From Methanocella_A sp049676595 (GTDB lineage Archaea > Halobacteriota > Methanocellia > Methanocellales > Methanocellaceae), in NCBI RefSeq assembly GCF_049676595.1, contig NZ_CP187259.1:2356001-2420000 (forward strand): a stretch of 64,000 nucleotides of DNA. The letters are read 5' to 3'. Below are positions 14,567 to 22,784 of this stretch, in pieces. The notes under the pieces were generated by a model. That model did not search any database and had not been told where the DNA came from. It worked only from the letters and a program-made list of their open reading frames with translations. The stretch's first letter is position 1; each line of letters begins with the position of its first letter. Position numbers and translations under genes: made by a program.

Positions 14567-16942
14567 ATTAAGCTAAAAACCGTGCTGGGCATTGCAGCGA
14601 TTCTCATAATGCTTGTGTCACTCACTGCAGTGGCAATCGCCGCAGTCCCACCCCTGAAGAGCTCACAACCTACCGGGCCCGATGGCTACTCTACTTATAT
14701 CGTAGCCTTCGAGGACAAGCCGGGAACGGCCTCTGTCGCCGATGAAAAGTTTACGAGCCTCATCAACTCCTACAATGGCAGGATCATTCACAGGTACAGT
14801 ATCATCAACGGCATGGCTGTAACCATCCCTGACAGTAAGGTAGACGAGCTCAAAGCGATGGAGAACGTCAAGTATGTCGAGAAGGATCAGCAGGTTCACG
14901 TCCTCCTGGACAAGGCAGTACCGCAGATCGGCGCTGACCAGGCCTGGAACTCCGGGTACACCGGCAAAGGCGTCAAAGTAGCCGTCATCGACACGGGCAT
15001 CGACGGCAGTCACCCCGACCTGAACGGCAACAAGATCGTCGGCTGGGTAGACTACACCCAGGGCAAGACGACGCCTTACGATGATCACGGCCACGGCACC
15101 CACGTAGCCGGCACCATTGCAGGCACGGGGGCCGCAGACAGCGGCAAGTACAAGGGCGTAGCTCCCGAAGCCAGCGTCATGGGCATCAAAGTGCTCGGCA
15201 AGGACGGCTCCGGCAGCAACTCCAACATCCTCAAGGGTATCGACTGGGCAGTCCAGAACAACGCCGACATCATCTCCATGTCCCTCGGCAGCTCCAGCCA
15301 CTCCCAGGCCAGCGATGACGCCATCAAGAGAGCAGTAGACGCAGGCGTCACAGTCATTGTGGCAGCGGGCAACAGCGGCCCCAACGCCAAGACAGTAGCG
15401 TGCCCCGGCGACAGCCCGTACGCAATCACGGTCGGCGCAACGGACCGCAACGACCAGATCGCTTCGTTCAGCTCCAGAGGCCCGACCTACGACGGCAGGA
15501 CCAAGCCGGACGTCACCAACATGGGCGTCGGCCTCGTCGCAGCCAAAGCCACGGGAGTCGCCTCCTCCAAGCCTGTCGGACAGTACTACCAGGCTATGAG
15601 CGGCACCTCGATGGCCACTCCGATGACCTCGGGCGTAGCGGCACTGCTCTTGCAGGCCAAGCCGGACCTCACACCGGCCCAGATGAAAGACGCGCTGACC
15701 AAGACGGCAAAGCCCCTGGGCAGCGGCGTACCTAACAATAACTACGGCTATGGCCGGGTAGACGCAACGGCGGCGCTGAAATACGTACTCAGCGGCCAGT
15801 TGCCGACCCCCAGCCCAACCCCAACCCCGACACCGGGACCGAGCCCCACCCCGACACCGACACCTGGGCCGAACCCGACACCCACCCCGACACCGACGCC
15901 CGCACCGGGCAACTATGCGGTCGGACTGGTATCGATGTTCGCCTACTACAACGGCCAGATGGGTAGCATGGAAAGGTTCCAGGTCACCCCGGGCACCACG
16001 GTGAGCCAGGGCATGATGATCGTCAACACTGGCAGCGCCAGCGACGCTTACAGCGTGTCGGTCAACGGCATTCCCAGAGACTGGGTCCGCATATCGGGCT
16101 ACGCTGGTGGCGTAATCAACCCAAGCGCAGCGGGCTCAATGCAGGTACTGGTGACCCCGGGCACAGAGGCGACGGCTGGCAGCCACCAGTTCACCGTGAC
16201 GGTAAGGTCCGGCTCGGACAGCACCGTCAGCAGTTCCAGGACGTATACCCTCAACGTGGCCGGAGGCAGGACAACCCCGACACCCACAGCGGTGCCAACC
16301 CCGAACCCTACCTCCACTCCTGTGCCCACTCCGGTGCCTGAACCCGGCACCGCATTCACGGGCACGGTCAACAACGGCGGCGACTACTACACCTACATAA
16401 CGCCGGCCCAGGCAGGCCAGATCACCGCAAAGGTAACCTGGCAGGGCACCTCCAACGACCTGGACATGTACCTCTACGACCCGGCAGGCAAGCTTGTCGC
16501 CCAGTCCCAGCAGCGGTACACCACCTCGGAGGCCATACAGTACAACGCCCCCCAGGATGGCTACTACCTCCTCAGGGTACACGCCCAGCGGGCTTACCAG
16601 CCTGTGACGATCAAGGGCGAGGCAACTCCGGCAATTGTGCCAGCCTACAAGAAGACCGGCTCGATCACGAACGGGCAGGCAGCTTCCTACAGCCTTACGA
16701 CCGGCGGCCAGGACGTTAACGCCAGGCTATCGTGGAACTGGGGCTTCAACAAGCTGACCCTGGCCCTGTACGACGCCAGCGGCAACAAGGTAGCAAGCGC
16801 GGGCGCAGGCCAGAACACTATGGCGCCCTCCACCCAGATCGACTACCAGAACCCGAACCCGGGCACCTACACCCTCAAAGTCGAGGGCACCCAGGTCGGC
16901 GGGACGGCCAACTACGTGCTGATCACCCCGTATCAGCTGTAA
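14567..16942 (+). CDS. Secreted subtilisin-like serine protease (S8) with PPC-type C-terminal domains
   Basis: Extracellular endopeptidase of about 791 residues. Domains: signal peptide (KLKTVLGIAAILIMLVSL), I9-type propeptide inhibitor (YIVAFEDKPG to YVEKDQQV), then an S8 domain with the triad Asp in AVIDTGIDG (about 142), His in GHGTHVAG (about 176) and Ser in GTSMATP (about 348). A Pro/Thr linker, a beta domain, a second Pro/Thr linker, a pre-peptidase C-terminal domain (NDLDMYLYDPAGKLV) and a second PPC-like repeat (NKLTLALYDASGNKV) follow. The frame opens with TTG at 14504, but that is at or before the expected transcription start. The only well-placed Shine-Dalgarno (GGAGG 14555-14559) is 7 bases before ATT 14567, so an ATT start is inferred. 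Confidence 0.9.
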   Translation: MKLKTVLGIAAILIMLVSLTAVAIAAVPPLKSSQPTGPDGYSTYIVAFEDKPGTASVADEKFTSLINSYNGRIIHRYSIINGMAVTIPDSKVDELKAMENVKYVEKDQQVHVLLDKAVPQIGADQAWNSGYTGKGVKVAVIDTGIDGSHPDLNGNKIVGWVDYTQGKTTPYDDHGHGTHVAGTIAGTGAADSGKYKGVAPEASVMGIKVLGKDGSGSNSNILKGIDWAVQNNADIISMSLGSSSHSQASDDAIKRAVDAGVTVIVAAGNSGPNAKTVACPGDSPYAITVGATDRNDQIASFSSRGPTYDGRTKPDVTNMGVGLVAAKATGVASSKPVGQYYQAMSGTSMATPMTSGVAALLLQAKPDLTPAQMKDALTKTAKPLGSGVPNNNYGYGRVDATAALKYVLSGQLPTPSPTPTPTPGPSPTPTPTPGPNPTPTPTPTPAPGNYAVGLVSMFAYYNGQMGSMERFQVTPGTTVSQGMMIVNTGSASDAYSVSVNGIPRDWVRISGYAGGVINPSAAGSMQVLVTPGTEATAGSHQFTVTVRSGSDSTVSSSRTYTLNVAGGRTTPTPTAVPTPNPTSTPVPTPVPEPGTAFTGTVNNGGDYYTYITPAQAGQITAKVTWQGTSNDLDMYLYDPAGKLVAQSQQRYTTSEAIQYNAPQDGYYLLRVHAQRAYQPVTIKGEATPAIVPAYKKTGSITNGQAASYSLTTGGQDVNARLSWNWGFNKLTLALYDASGNKVASAGAGQNTMAPSTQIDYQNPNPGTYTLKVEGTQVGGTANYVLITPYQL

Positions 16943-16956
16943 GTTCCCGGCCTCCC

Positions 16957-16985
16957 ATTTTTTCTTTTTTACTTTTCATTCACAG
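16957..16985 (+). terminator. T-rich terminator after the protease gene
   Basis: ATTTTTTCTTTTTTACTTTTC begins about 15 bases after the stop codon: the oligo-T type of archaeal terminator without a strong hairpin. Confidence 0.5.
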
Positions 16986-17138
16986 TGCATAAGCGCTCTC
17001 CGGCATCCGGCAATAGCGGGGCCGTCCATATAGCCGATTTCCCGGCATACGTGATCTTGTGCCAGATAGAACCTTATTTTCACCATAATTTGGTCAACCG
17101 TTATAAACATCACATTCATGTTCAGTCATGGTGATAAC

Positions 17139-17312
17139 ATGGGTGGAATCGAGAAACAGGTAAAGGGCACTGCCAAGGAAGCGGTGGGCAAGACTAAGGA
17201 AGAAGCTGGAGAAGCCATGGGCAGGCCGGGCATGGAAGCTAAGGGCAGAGCCGAGAAAATGGAAGGGAGAGCTACAAAAAAGATGGGCGAGGTCGAGAAA
17301 AAGCTCGACTAA
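17139..17312 (+). CDS. CsbD-like small stress protein
   Basis: Small, highly charged protein of 57 residues: MGGIEKQVKGTAKEAVGKT, then repeated Lys/Glu-rich segments. The VKGTAKEAVGK phrase is the CsbD family signature (stress-induced hydrophilic proteins of unknown mechanism). ATG 17139 is preferred over 17118 because GGTGAT lies a few bases upstream; TATA-like GTTATAAAC lies at about 17099. No Cys, no Trp, no membrane segment. It converges with the reductase gene, the stop codons lying 8 bases apart. Confidence 0.75.
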   Translation: MGGIEKQVKGTAKEAVGKTKEEAGEAMGRPGMEAKGRAEKMEGRATKKMGEVEKKLD

Positions 17313-17319
17313 ATACACC

Positions 17320-18183
17320 TTATTTTTTATCCGCTGCAGCCTTCATCGCAGAGAGCCCTTCTTCGACGCCCCGCACCTTCATCAGCGCGTTCAGCTTAGC
17401 CGAACTGAGCGAAGTATCCCGGGGGACCAGCACGGTCAGTTTTAGGTCTGCCATGCTGACAGGCACGATCAGATCCTGGCTGAACCCGAAAGCCTCTGCG
17501 ATCTTTTTCCCGAACTCGTAGTGGCTCAGCCTTTCGGGCCCTCCCACATGGTAGAAGCCAGTCATAGCATTCAGGGTAAGCTCCTTGATCGCTCTCACCG
17601 CATCGTCGATGTGGATCGGGGAGAAATACATGTCTGTGGCCAGCTCCACTTTTTCGCCGTACTTCAGGTTTTCCGCTACCTGACTCGCGAAGTTATCCGG
17701 GTAATCGCCGTAGATTTCGCCCATCCTGACGATCAGGAAGTCCTTAGTCCGGTCGACCGTCGTTTCGCCCATCAGCTTCGTCTCCGCGTAGACGTTCAGA
17801 GGATTTGCGTGGTCCTCCTCGGTGTACATGCCTCCGGGCTTGCGGCCGTCGAAGACCATGGCGCTGGACCTGAAGACCACCCTCGAGCCGAGGTTCTGCG
17901 CCGCTTCGGAGAAGTACCGCTGCGCCCGGGTGTTATAGTACATGGCGTCCATGCGGTTCTGCTCGCAGTACTCCACGTTATCGATCTCTTCGGTGAGAAC
18001 AATGATCTTCGGCTTCTCCACATCGACGATACGGGCGATATCCTGCTCTTTCTGGAAGTCGTAGGTCATGAAGCCTCTCGGGACTTCGGGATTGCTCTCA
18101 TCACATGCGCCTTTGGCAGGCTGATCTTCCATCGCCTTCACCAGGCCAGCGCCCAGCGGCCCGCAGCCGGTAATCAGAATCAT
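17320..18183 (-). CDS. NAD(P)-dependent sugar-nucleotide reductase/epimerase-like protein (RmlD type)
   Basis: Extended short-chain dehydrogenase of 287 residues. A Rossmann glycine motif (ITGCGPLGAGL) is at the N-terminus, the catalytic Tyr-x-x-x-Lys as YAETK near residue 145, and SRVVFRSSAMVFDG and FYHVGGPERLSHYEFG are family-typical. This resembles dTDP-4-dehydrorhamnose reductase and related NAD(P)-dependent proteins; the real substrate is unknown. No nucleotide-sugar pathway genes are nearby. It starts at ATG 18183, with TATA-like CTATTATACC about 35-40 bases upstream, so the leader is short. Confidence 0.75.
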   Translation of the reverse strand: MILITGCGPLGAGLVKAMEDQPAKGACDESNPEVPRGFMTYDFQKEQDIARIVDVEKPKIIVLTEEIDNVEYCEQNRMDAMYYNTRAQRYFSEAAQNLGSRVVFRSSAMVFDGRKPGGMYTEEDHANPLNVYAETKLMGETTVDRTKDFLIVRMGEIYGDYPDNFASQVAENLKYGEKVELATDMYFSPIHIDDAVRAIKELTLNAMTGFYHVGGPERLSHYEFGKKIAEAFGFSQDLIVPVSMADLKLTVLVPRDTSLSSAKLNALMKVRGVEEGLSAMKAAADKK

Positions 18184-18257
18184 AAGTATAACTGCTCCCG
18201 TATAGTGTATTGAAAGGTATAATAGTAAACCTACCTCAAATAGTTGTCAGGTGAGCG

Positions 18258-19055
18258 CTAAGATCTGCTGTAGAAGCCCATGCTGGCTAAACGGTCCAGG
18301 GCCAGCCGGAAGCCTTTGCCGTCATCCCGGAAGCCGTCGTCGATCTCGGGCACTGCGACTAGATCGAAAGCTTTCGTCGCAGAGGTTAGCCACCCCCAGT
18401 CGATCTCACCTTCGCCGATCTGCAGGCCTTCGCCGGCTTCACCGAGGGCGTCGGAAACGTGGAGGTGTCTGGCATACGGCAGAAGTGCCTCGAGATACTG
18501 ATGAAAGTTTACGCCATAGACAGTACAGTAAAGCTTCGCGTGACAGACATCCAGGCATAAGCCAGTGCCTGTCCGGTCTAGCACTGCCATAATTTCTTCT
18601 GCTCTGGCCAGCAGGCACGGGTGCCAGAGCTCGCCCCGGGTACGGTAGTAGCCCGGCATGTTCTCCAGTAATAATTCGACTCGGTCTCCCGCGTAAGCCT
18701 TTAGCCCGGCCATTGTTCTAATCAGGCTCTCCGGTGAAACAGCTCTGTTCTCCCGGAACACGCCGCCAGGGTGACAGATTAGCGTTTCCGCTTTTAGCCG
18801 GACCGAGAGATCGATCGTCCTCTCGAGCACTTCCACAGCCCGGGCCCGTTGGACCTCATCCTCGGCGCCTGCATCGAGGATGGTCCCATCGGCATGCTTT
18901 TCCGGCGCATGGACGATGACAGGGCCTGTAAAGTCGATACGATCTACCCATTCGCCGCCCAGGTCACCGTGAAACAGCGCAAACTCGAGCGCGTCGGGGC
19001 GCAGGTACAATAGCCTATCGACATCCGTGTGGTGAACTTTCAGGCCGAACTTCAT
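18258..19055 (-). CDS. TIM-barrel sugar isomerase / AP-endonuclease-2 superfamily protein
   Basis: Protein of 265 residues with the xylose isomerase-like TIM barrel pattern. Metal-ligand-like residues appear at strand ends: IVHAPEKH, LICHPGG, LLLENMPG, CLDVCHAKL, HLHVSDALGE and VPEIDDG. This matches the endonuclease IV / sugar-phosphate isomerase superfamily and binds divalent metals; the substrate cannot be told from sequence. It starts at ATG 19055. It is co-directional with the RmlD-like gene (75 bases apart) and downstream of a terminator, so it likely has its own promoter. Confidence 0.75.
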   Translation of the reverse strand: MKFGLKVHHTDVDRLLYLRPDALEFALFHGDLGGEWVDRIDFTGPVIVHAPEKHADGTILDAGAEDEVQRARAVEVLERTIDLSVRLKAETLICHPGGVFRENRAVSPESLIRTMAGLKAYAGDRVELLLENMPGYYRTRGELWHPCLLARAEEIMAVLDRTGTGLCLDVCHAKLYCTVYGVNFHQYLEALLPYARHLHVSDALGEAGEGLQIGEGEIDWGWLTSATKAFDLVAVPEIDDGFRDDGKGFRLALDRLASMGFYSRS

Positions 19056-19100
19056 CGATAGGTAATTGGAGTGCAGGTACTTAACAGCTGTTGAGGATGG

Positions 19101-19138
19101 AAAAAGTAAAACGCTGCGCCTGCTACCGTGCGCAGCGT
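19101..19138 (-). terminator. Terminator of the KaiC-like gene
   Basis: ACGCTGCGC (19111-19119) and GCGCAGCGT (19130-19138) form a 9-bp stem. On the minus strand it is followed by TTTACTTTTTCC. Confidence 0.65.
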
Positions 19139-19172
19139 CACTTATGGTTTTGGGACTGACTTTGGATGATCT

Positions 19173-19916
19173 CTACGGTATCGCAACCTTTTCGCCGGAA
19201 CACATTTTTATGCCTTCGCTGCCCGGCATGTACTGCTGGCTGCACATCAGCTGCCGGTTGCCCCGGAGCTTCTCGATGGATATACTGAAGTGCCGCTCGT
19301 CGGCCTCCTCGTGGGAACGCAGGTCGATCACGCAGTCTGCGAGGTACTTTTCCACGTCCAGCAGCTTTTGATCCGAGGCTTCTGCGGTCAATAGTACTGT
19401 ACAGCCCATCCGGGTGAGCCAGGCGCTCATCAGCAGGATGTCTTTCCGCATGGCTACCTCGCTATCGTACAGCATGGAAAGAGTGGTGATAGGGTCGATG
19501 ATCAGGTGTTGTATGCCCTTGCTGTTCACCATGTCCCGGATCTCCTCCATCAGCGAGCTGACGTCGTTGAAGTAGATGCCGGTGACGATGCCCATGGATG
19601 ACTCGACGAACTCCACGAAGCCCGAGTGGTTTCGGTCTTTCTTGCCGGGCATGCCACTGTAGCCTGTGCGGACGAGAGATTCGTCGAAGAAGGACAGGTT
19701 ACCCGCGAACTGGCGGATTTTAAAGACAGGCTCGCTGGTGCTCACATAGAGAACTTTATCGCCCCGCTGGGCCTGGTAAAAGGCGTACTGGAGTGCCAGC
19801 AGAGTCTTTCCCGAGCCATAGCTGCCCGATATGAGGATGGTCGAGCCCTTGACGAAGCCTCCGCTGAGGAGATTGTCCAGACCGCCTATGCCTGTTTTCA
19901 CCTGTTCAAGAGTAAT
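19173..19916 (-). CDS. Single-domain KaiC/RadA-like ATPase
   Basis: RecA-fold ATPase of about 247 residues, one KaiC domain. It opens with KTGIGGLDNLLSGGF; Walker A is GSYGSGKT and Walker B LIIDPIT. Archaeal single-domain KaiC homologues are often linked to signalling or motility, but no such genes lie nearby, so the role is unknown. GTG 19901 is the only conventional start. Homologues normally have a few residues before KTGIGGLD, and ATT 19916 supplies ITLEQV, with GAGGG 6 bases upstream; I used that start as inference. TATA-like GGTTATATCG lies at about 19939-19948. The C-terminus contains Cys residues (LMCSQQY, IKMCSGEK). Confidence 0.8.
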   Translation of the reverse strand: MTLEQVKTGIGGLDNLLSGGFVKGSTILISGSYGSGKTLLALQYAFYQAQRGDKVLYVSTSEPVFKIRQFAGNLSFFDESLVRTGYSGMPGKKDRNHSGFVEFVESSMGIVTGIYFNDVSSLMEEIRDMVNSKGIQHLIIDPITTLSMLYDSEVAMRKDILLMSAWLTRMGCTVLLTAEASDQKLLDVEKYLADCVIDLRSHEEADERHFSISIEKLRGNRQLMCSQQYMPGSEGIKMCSGEKVAIP

Positions 19917-20065
19917 GTGGATCCCTCGATGAACGAACTATCGCGATATAACCGCTCTTTGTACGGGCATTTAAAAGCCTGCGATAGAATAATACGGACT
20001 TCGGGCTCTTGAGCCGCGGAAAGATGAGAAACAAGCGATGTTACAATAGTATAAAACGCTTATTT

Positions 20066-20112
20066 TAAAAAAAATTAAAGAAAAAGGGAAGTTTGGCTGT
20101 TTTAGCCAAACA
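20066..20112 (-). terminator. Terminator of the ribosomal stalk operon
   Basis: GTTTGGCT (20091-20098) pairs with AGCCAAAC (20104-20111). On the minus strand a run CCCTTTTTCTTTAATTTTTTTT follows. The stem includes the rpl12 stop codon. Confidence 0.7.
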
Positions 20113-20410
20113 GAGCGCCGAGGCCTTCCATGCCGGATGCCTCTTCCTCTTCCTTCTTCTTCTCGTCTTCTACGGGGGCTGCGGCTGCTGCGCCTGCTGC
20201 CGGGGCTGCTGCGGCTGCTGCCGGAGCTGCTGCGAATGCTGCCTTGGAGATAGCCTCGTCGATGTTGACGCCTTCCAGGGCTGCAACCAGGGCCTTGACA
20301 CGGGCCTCGTTTACCTCGACTCCCGCTGCCTTCAGAACGGAAGCGACTCCTGCCTCATCCACGGCCTTACCAGCCTTGTGTAGTAAAAGTGCTGCGTATA
20401 CGTATTCCAT
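20102..20410 (-). CDS. rpl12: Ribosomal protein P1/L12 (archaeal stalk)
   Basis: Archaeal P1-type stalk protein, 102 residues, which recruits translation factors to the ribosome as dimers on uL10. The N-terminal dimerisation domain MEYVYAALLLHKAGKAVDE is followed by an Ala/Pro hinge and a Lys/Glu acidic tail ending in the factor-binding GMEGLGALFG. The start ATG 20410 follows AGAGGTG. It lies about 22 bases after the uL10 stop and is last in the operon. Confidence 0.95.
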   Translation of the reverse strand: MEYVYAALLLHKAGKAVDEAGVASVLKAAGVEVNEARVKALVAALEGVNIDEAISKAAFAAAPAAAAAAPAAGAAAAAPVEDEKKKEEEEASGMEGLGALFG

Positions 20411-20432
20411 TGTTGACACCTCTTTGTTAAAG

Positions 20433-21347
20433 TTATTTCACTCTTGCACTGAGTTCTTCATCAAGTGCGTTTTCTTTGCCGGCTACCATCTTGGCGACTG
20501 CCAGCATCTCCATCTCAGCCTTGGACATGATTAAGTCCATGACGTCCTTCTCGAATATGGGGGCATTCACTGCGAGTGCCTTGGACTCCCTGACCGCCTT
20601 CTGGATGAGCGGCTCGATGGTGTCCTTGGTGGTGATACCTGCCTCGATGCTCAGGTTGAACGCGTGTGCCGAGGCCTGTGCGAACATGCCACGGAGTACT
20701 TCCTCGTCCATACCAAGGTCTTCGGGCATGTAGAGCATGTGACCTTCGACTGCCGCCTTGAGATTCAGGCCCACATCCATGGGGGTAATCTCTAACCGGG
20801 TGAGCGCCTCTGCCAGCTTGGCGGAGATCTTCTCGCCCTTCTTGACGACGGTCTTCGTGTCCTTGATGACTACTTTGCCACCCTCGATGCCTGCCGGGAT
20901 GCCGACCTGCTGGAATTCTCCAACAAGTGGGCCGGGCTTGAACGAGGTCGGTCCCTTGGGAACCACTATGTCGCCGGGGGCAATGTCGCCGCCCTTGGCT
21001 GCACGCTTGGACTTGGTAGCGTTCAGGGTCTTGTAGAGCTTGAACGGATTGTCGTTAGTGTAGACAATCACCATCTGGCCATCAACATACTTGGCCAGTT
21101 CCTTTGCCTTCTCGCCCTCGGGGAGCGAGTCGAAAGCGATGGTCGAGAGAGTGTTGCGCACCATGCGCATCTCGACTTTGCCCTGCAGGTTCCGCCGCAT
21201 CTTCTGCAGCGAGTCGGCGGGTACGCCGCGTACGTCGACGATGCCGACTACCTTGTGGGAGTGCACGCCATCCACGATCTTCTTGATCTCGTCCTTTTTC
21301 CACTGGGGAATGTGAACGCTGTGGTGTACCTCTGCTTCGGCGTGCAT
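20433..21347 (-). CDS. rpl10: Ribosomal protein uL10 (P0)
   Basis: Stalk base protein, 304 residues, which binds 23S rRNA and carries the L12 dimers through C-terminal helices. VHIPQWKKDEIKKIV, VVGIVDVRGVPADSLQKMRR and the GDIVVPKGPTSFKPGP motif are family-typical. The product ends LDEELSARVK; the acidic linker and GLGALFG-like tip found at the end of many archaeal uL10 proteins is absent, and only about 20 bases separate it from rpl12. ATG 21347 follows GGTGATG. It lies 2 bases after rpl1. Confidence 0.93.
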   Translation of the reverse strand: MHAEAEVHHSVHIPQWKKDEIKKIVDGVHSHKVVGIVDVRGVPADSLQKMRRNLQGKVEMRMVRNTLSTIAFDSLPEGEKAKELAKYVDGQMVIVYTNDNPFKLYKTLNATKSKRAAKGGDIAPGDIVVPKGPTSFKPGPLVGEFQQVGIPAGIEGGKVVIKDTKTVVKKGEKISAKLAEALTRLEITPMDVGLNLKAAVEGHMLYMPEDLGMDEEVLRGMFAQASAHAFNLSIEAGITTKDTIEPLIQKAVRESKALAVNAPIFEKDVMDLIMSKAEMEMLAVAKMVAGKENALDEELSARVK

Positions 21348-21349
21348 GT

Positions 21350-21991
21350 TTACATCACCTTCACAGCGGGACCCATCGTCGTCTTGACGTAGATCGCGTG
21401 GATGTTCTGCTTGCCCTTTTCGAGCTTCGTCTCGAGCCTCTTGATGATAGTGTCGATGTTCTCGGCGATCTCTTCGGGGGTCATCGTCTCAGTGCCGATG
21501 GTGGCATGGAACGTGAGCCTGTCCTTGGATCTGACCTTAATCGACTTTTTCTGCCTGGTGATCAGCGCGGTGACATCGGCCTGCGGCGGCAGCGGAGCGG
21601 GCATTTTGCCCCTCGGGCCGAGCACAGTACCGAGCCTCTTACCGATCGTAGGCATGTAGGCTGTTTCAGCAATGAAGAAGTTGACCTCTCCGGCTAATTT
21701 CTTAGCCCGGGGCTTGTCAGCACCCAGCTTGTCAATCTCTTCCGGTGGGAAGACATAGTCTGCGCCGGCCTTCTCGGCGTTGACGGCGACCTCACCCTTG
21801 GCGAACACGGCGACCTTGATGGTCTTACCGAGCCCGCTCGGGAGGATGATATCCTCGTCAACCCTGTTCTTGGGCTGGCTCATGTCTATGTTTTTGAGAT
21901 TGATAGCAAGATCAACGCTTTCGGAAAAGTTCCTTTTTGGCCGACCTGCAAGTGCTTTCTTGACAGCTTCGACCGTTTCTTTTCTTGCCAT
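21350..21991 (-). CDS. rpl1: Ribosomal protein uL1
   Basis: Large-subunit L1 stalk protein, 213 residues. Typical segments are KRNFSESVDLAINLKNIDM, RLGTVLGPRGKMPAPLPP and the KSKDRLTFHATIGTE region. In methanogens L1 is known to repress its own operon by binding mRNA; whether the leader here holds such a site is unknown. The start ATG 21991 follows a perfect GGAGG. About 100 bases separate it from rpl11, and this spacer holds GTGTCTGTGACAC and other inverted repeats. Confidence 0.95.
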   Translation of the reverse strand: MARKETVEAVKKALAGRPKRNFSESVDLAINLKNIDMSQPKNRVDEDIILPSGLGKTIKVAVFAKGEVAVNAEKAGADYVFPPEEIDKLGADKPRAKKLAGEVNFFIAETAYMPTIGKRLGTVLGPRGKMPAPLPPQADVTALITRQKKSIKVRSKDRLTFHATIGTETMTPEEIAENIDTIIKRLETKLEKGKQNIHAIYVKTTMGPAVKVM

Positions 21992-21993
21992 TA

Positions 21994-22093
21994 AATTCCT
22001 CCGTAGTCCACGACCTTACGGTCTACTACGACAGTTAAAATGTCGTAACGACACAGCAGGTGTCACAGACACCCATATGTGTCGCCATTATTG
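21994..22093 (-). promoter_or_regulatory. Structured spacer ahead of rpl1
   Basis: The transcript of this 100-base gap can form several small hairpins: GTGTCTGTGACAC, ACGACATTTTAACTGTCGT, and TAGACCGTAAGGTC. Known L1 autoregulation in other methanogens makes this a reasonable place for a regulatory structure, but no L1-binding consensus was identified with confidence. Confidence 0.3.
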
Positions 22094-22570
22094 TTACTGC
22101 GACAGTTTATCGTCGTATTTTCCCGCATTTACTTCTGCGATAAATTCCTTCGGTTTCTTGCCCTCTAACGTGACACCCATGCTGACACAGGTACCTGCAA
22201 CTTCCTTGACGGCGTTCTTCAGGGTGTAGCTGAGCATCGCATCTCTCTTCATCTGGGCAACTTTGATCGCTTGTTCGATGGTCAGGTCGCCAACAAAGTT
22301 AGTGTTGGGGGTACCCGAGCCCTTCTCAAGCTTCAATTCCGAAAGAACTAATGCAGATGTCGGTGGCGTTCCAACTTCTACCGTAAAGTTACGGCTTGCG
22401 TCGACGATGATCTTGACTGGAACGGTCATCCCGTTATAGTCTTTGGTCTTATTGTTGATCTCATCGACCACTTTCTTGATGTTGATTCCGAGCGGACCAA
22501 GCGACGGACCCAACGGGGGTCCTGGATTCGCCCTTCCTCCGGGAACCAGTACTTCAACTACATCTGCCAT
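22094..22570 (-). CDS. rpl11: Ribosomal protein uL11
   Basis: Large-subunit GTPase-centre protein, 158 residues. The signature region is GGRANPGPPLGPSLGPLGINI at the N-terminus, and the C-terminal rRNA-binding domain has EVAGTCVSMGVTLEGKKPKE. ATG 22570 follows AGGTGAAT. It is first gene of the rpl11-rpl1-rpl10-rpl12 cluster, with its own TATA-type promoter. Confidence 0.95.
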   Translation of the reverse strand: MADVVEVLVPGGRANPGPPLGPSLGPLGINIKKVVDEINNKTKDYNGMTVPVKIIVDASRNFTVEVGTPPTSALVLSELKLEKGSGTPNTNFVGDLTIEQAIKVAQMKRDAMLSYTLKNAVKEVAGTCVSMGVTLEGKKPKEFIAEVNAGKYDDKLSQ

Positions 22571-22589
22571 GGTTATTCACCTGGAATTG

Positions 22590-22625
22590 TGATATGCATA
22601 ATACAGATATATTATTTAAACGTTA
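22590..22625 (-). promoter_or_regulatory. Promoter of the rpl11 operon
   Basis: The minus strand reads CGTTTAAATAATATATCTG about 35-50 bases before the rpl11 ATG, a clear archaeal TATA region. Together with the terminator after spt5 it makes the ribosomal cluster a separate transcription unit. Confidence 0.55.
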
Positions 22626-22750
22626 CTGTGTTTGCCTCCCAGAAAAAGCCGACACTCCCACGGGATAGTGCGGACAGAGGGAATGATAATTTTATATTTA
22701 ACACCGCCCTGGCGGCGATAGCTAGCGCACGCAGCGGGCAAGTTTACCCT

Positions 22751-22784
22751 AAAAAAGATACTGAAAGGGCACACCAGTGCCCTT
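22751..22784 (-). terminator. Terminator after spt5
   Basis: GGGCAC (22767-22772) pairs with GTGCCC (22777-22782). The minus strand then reads TTTCAGTATCTTTTTTAGGG. Confidence 0.55.
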
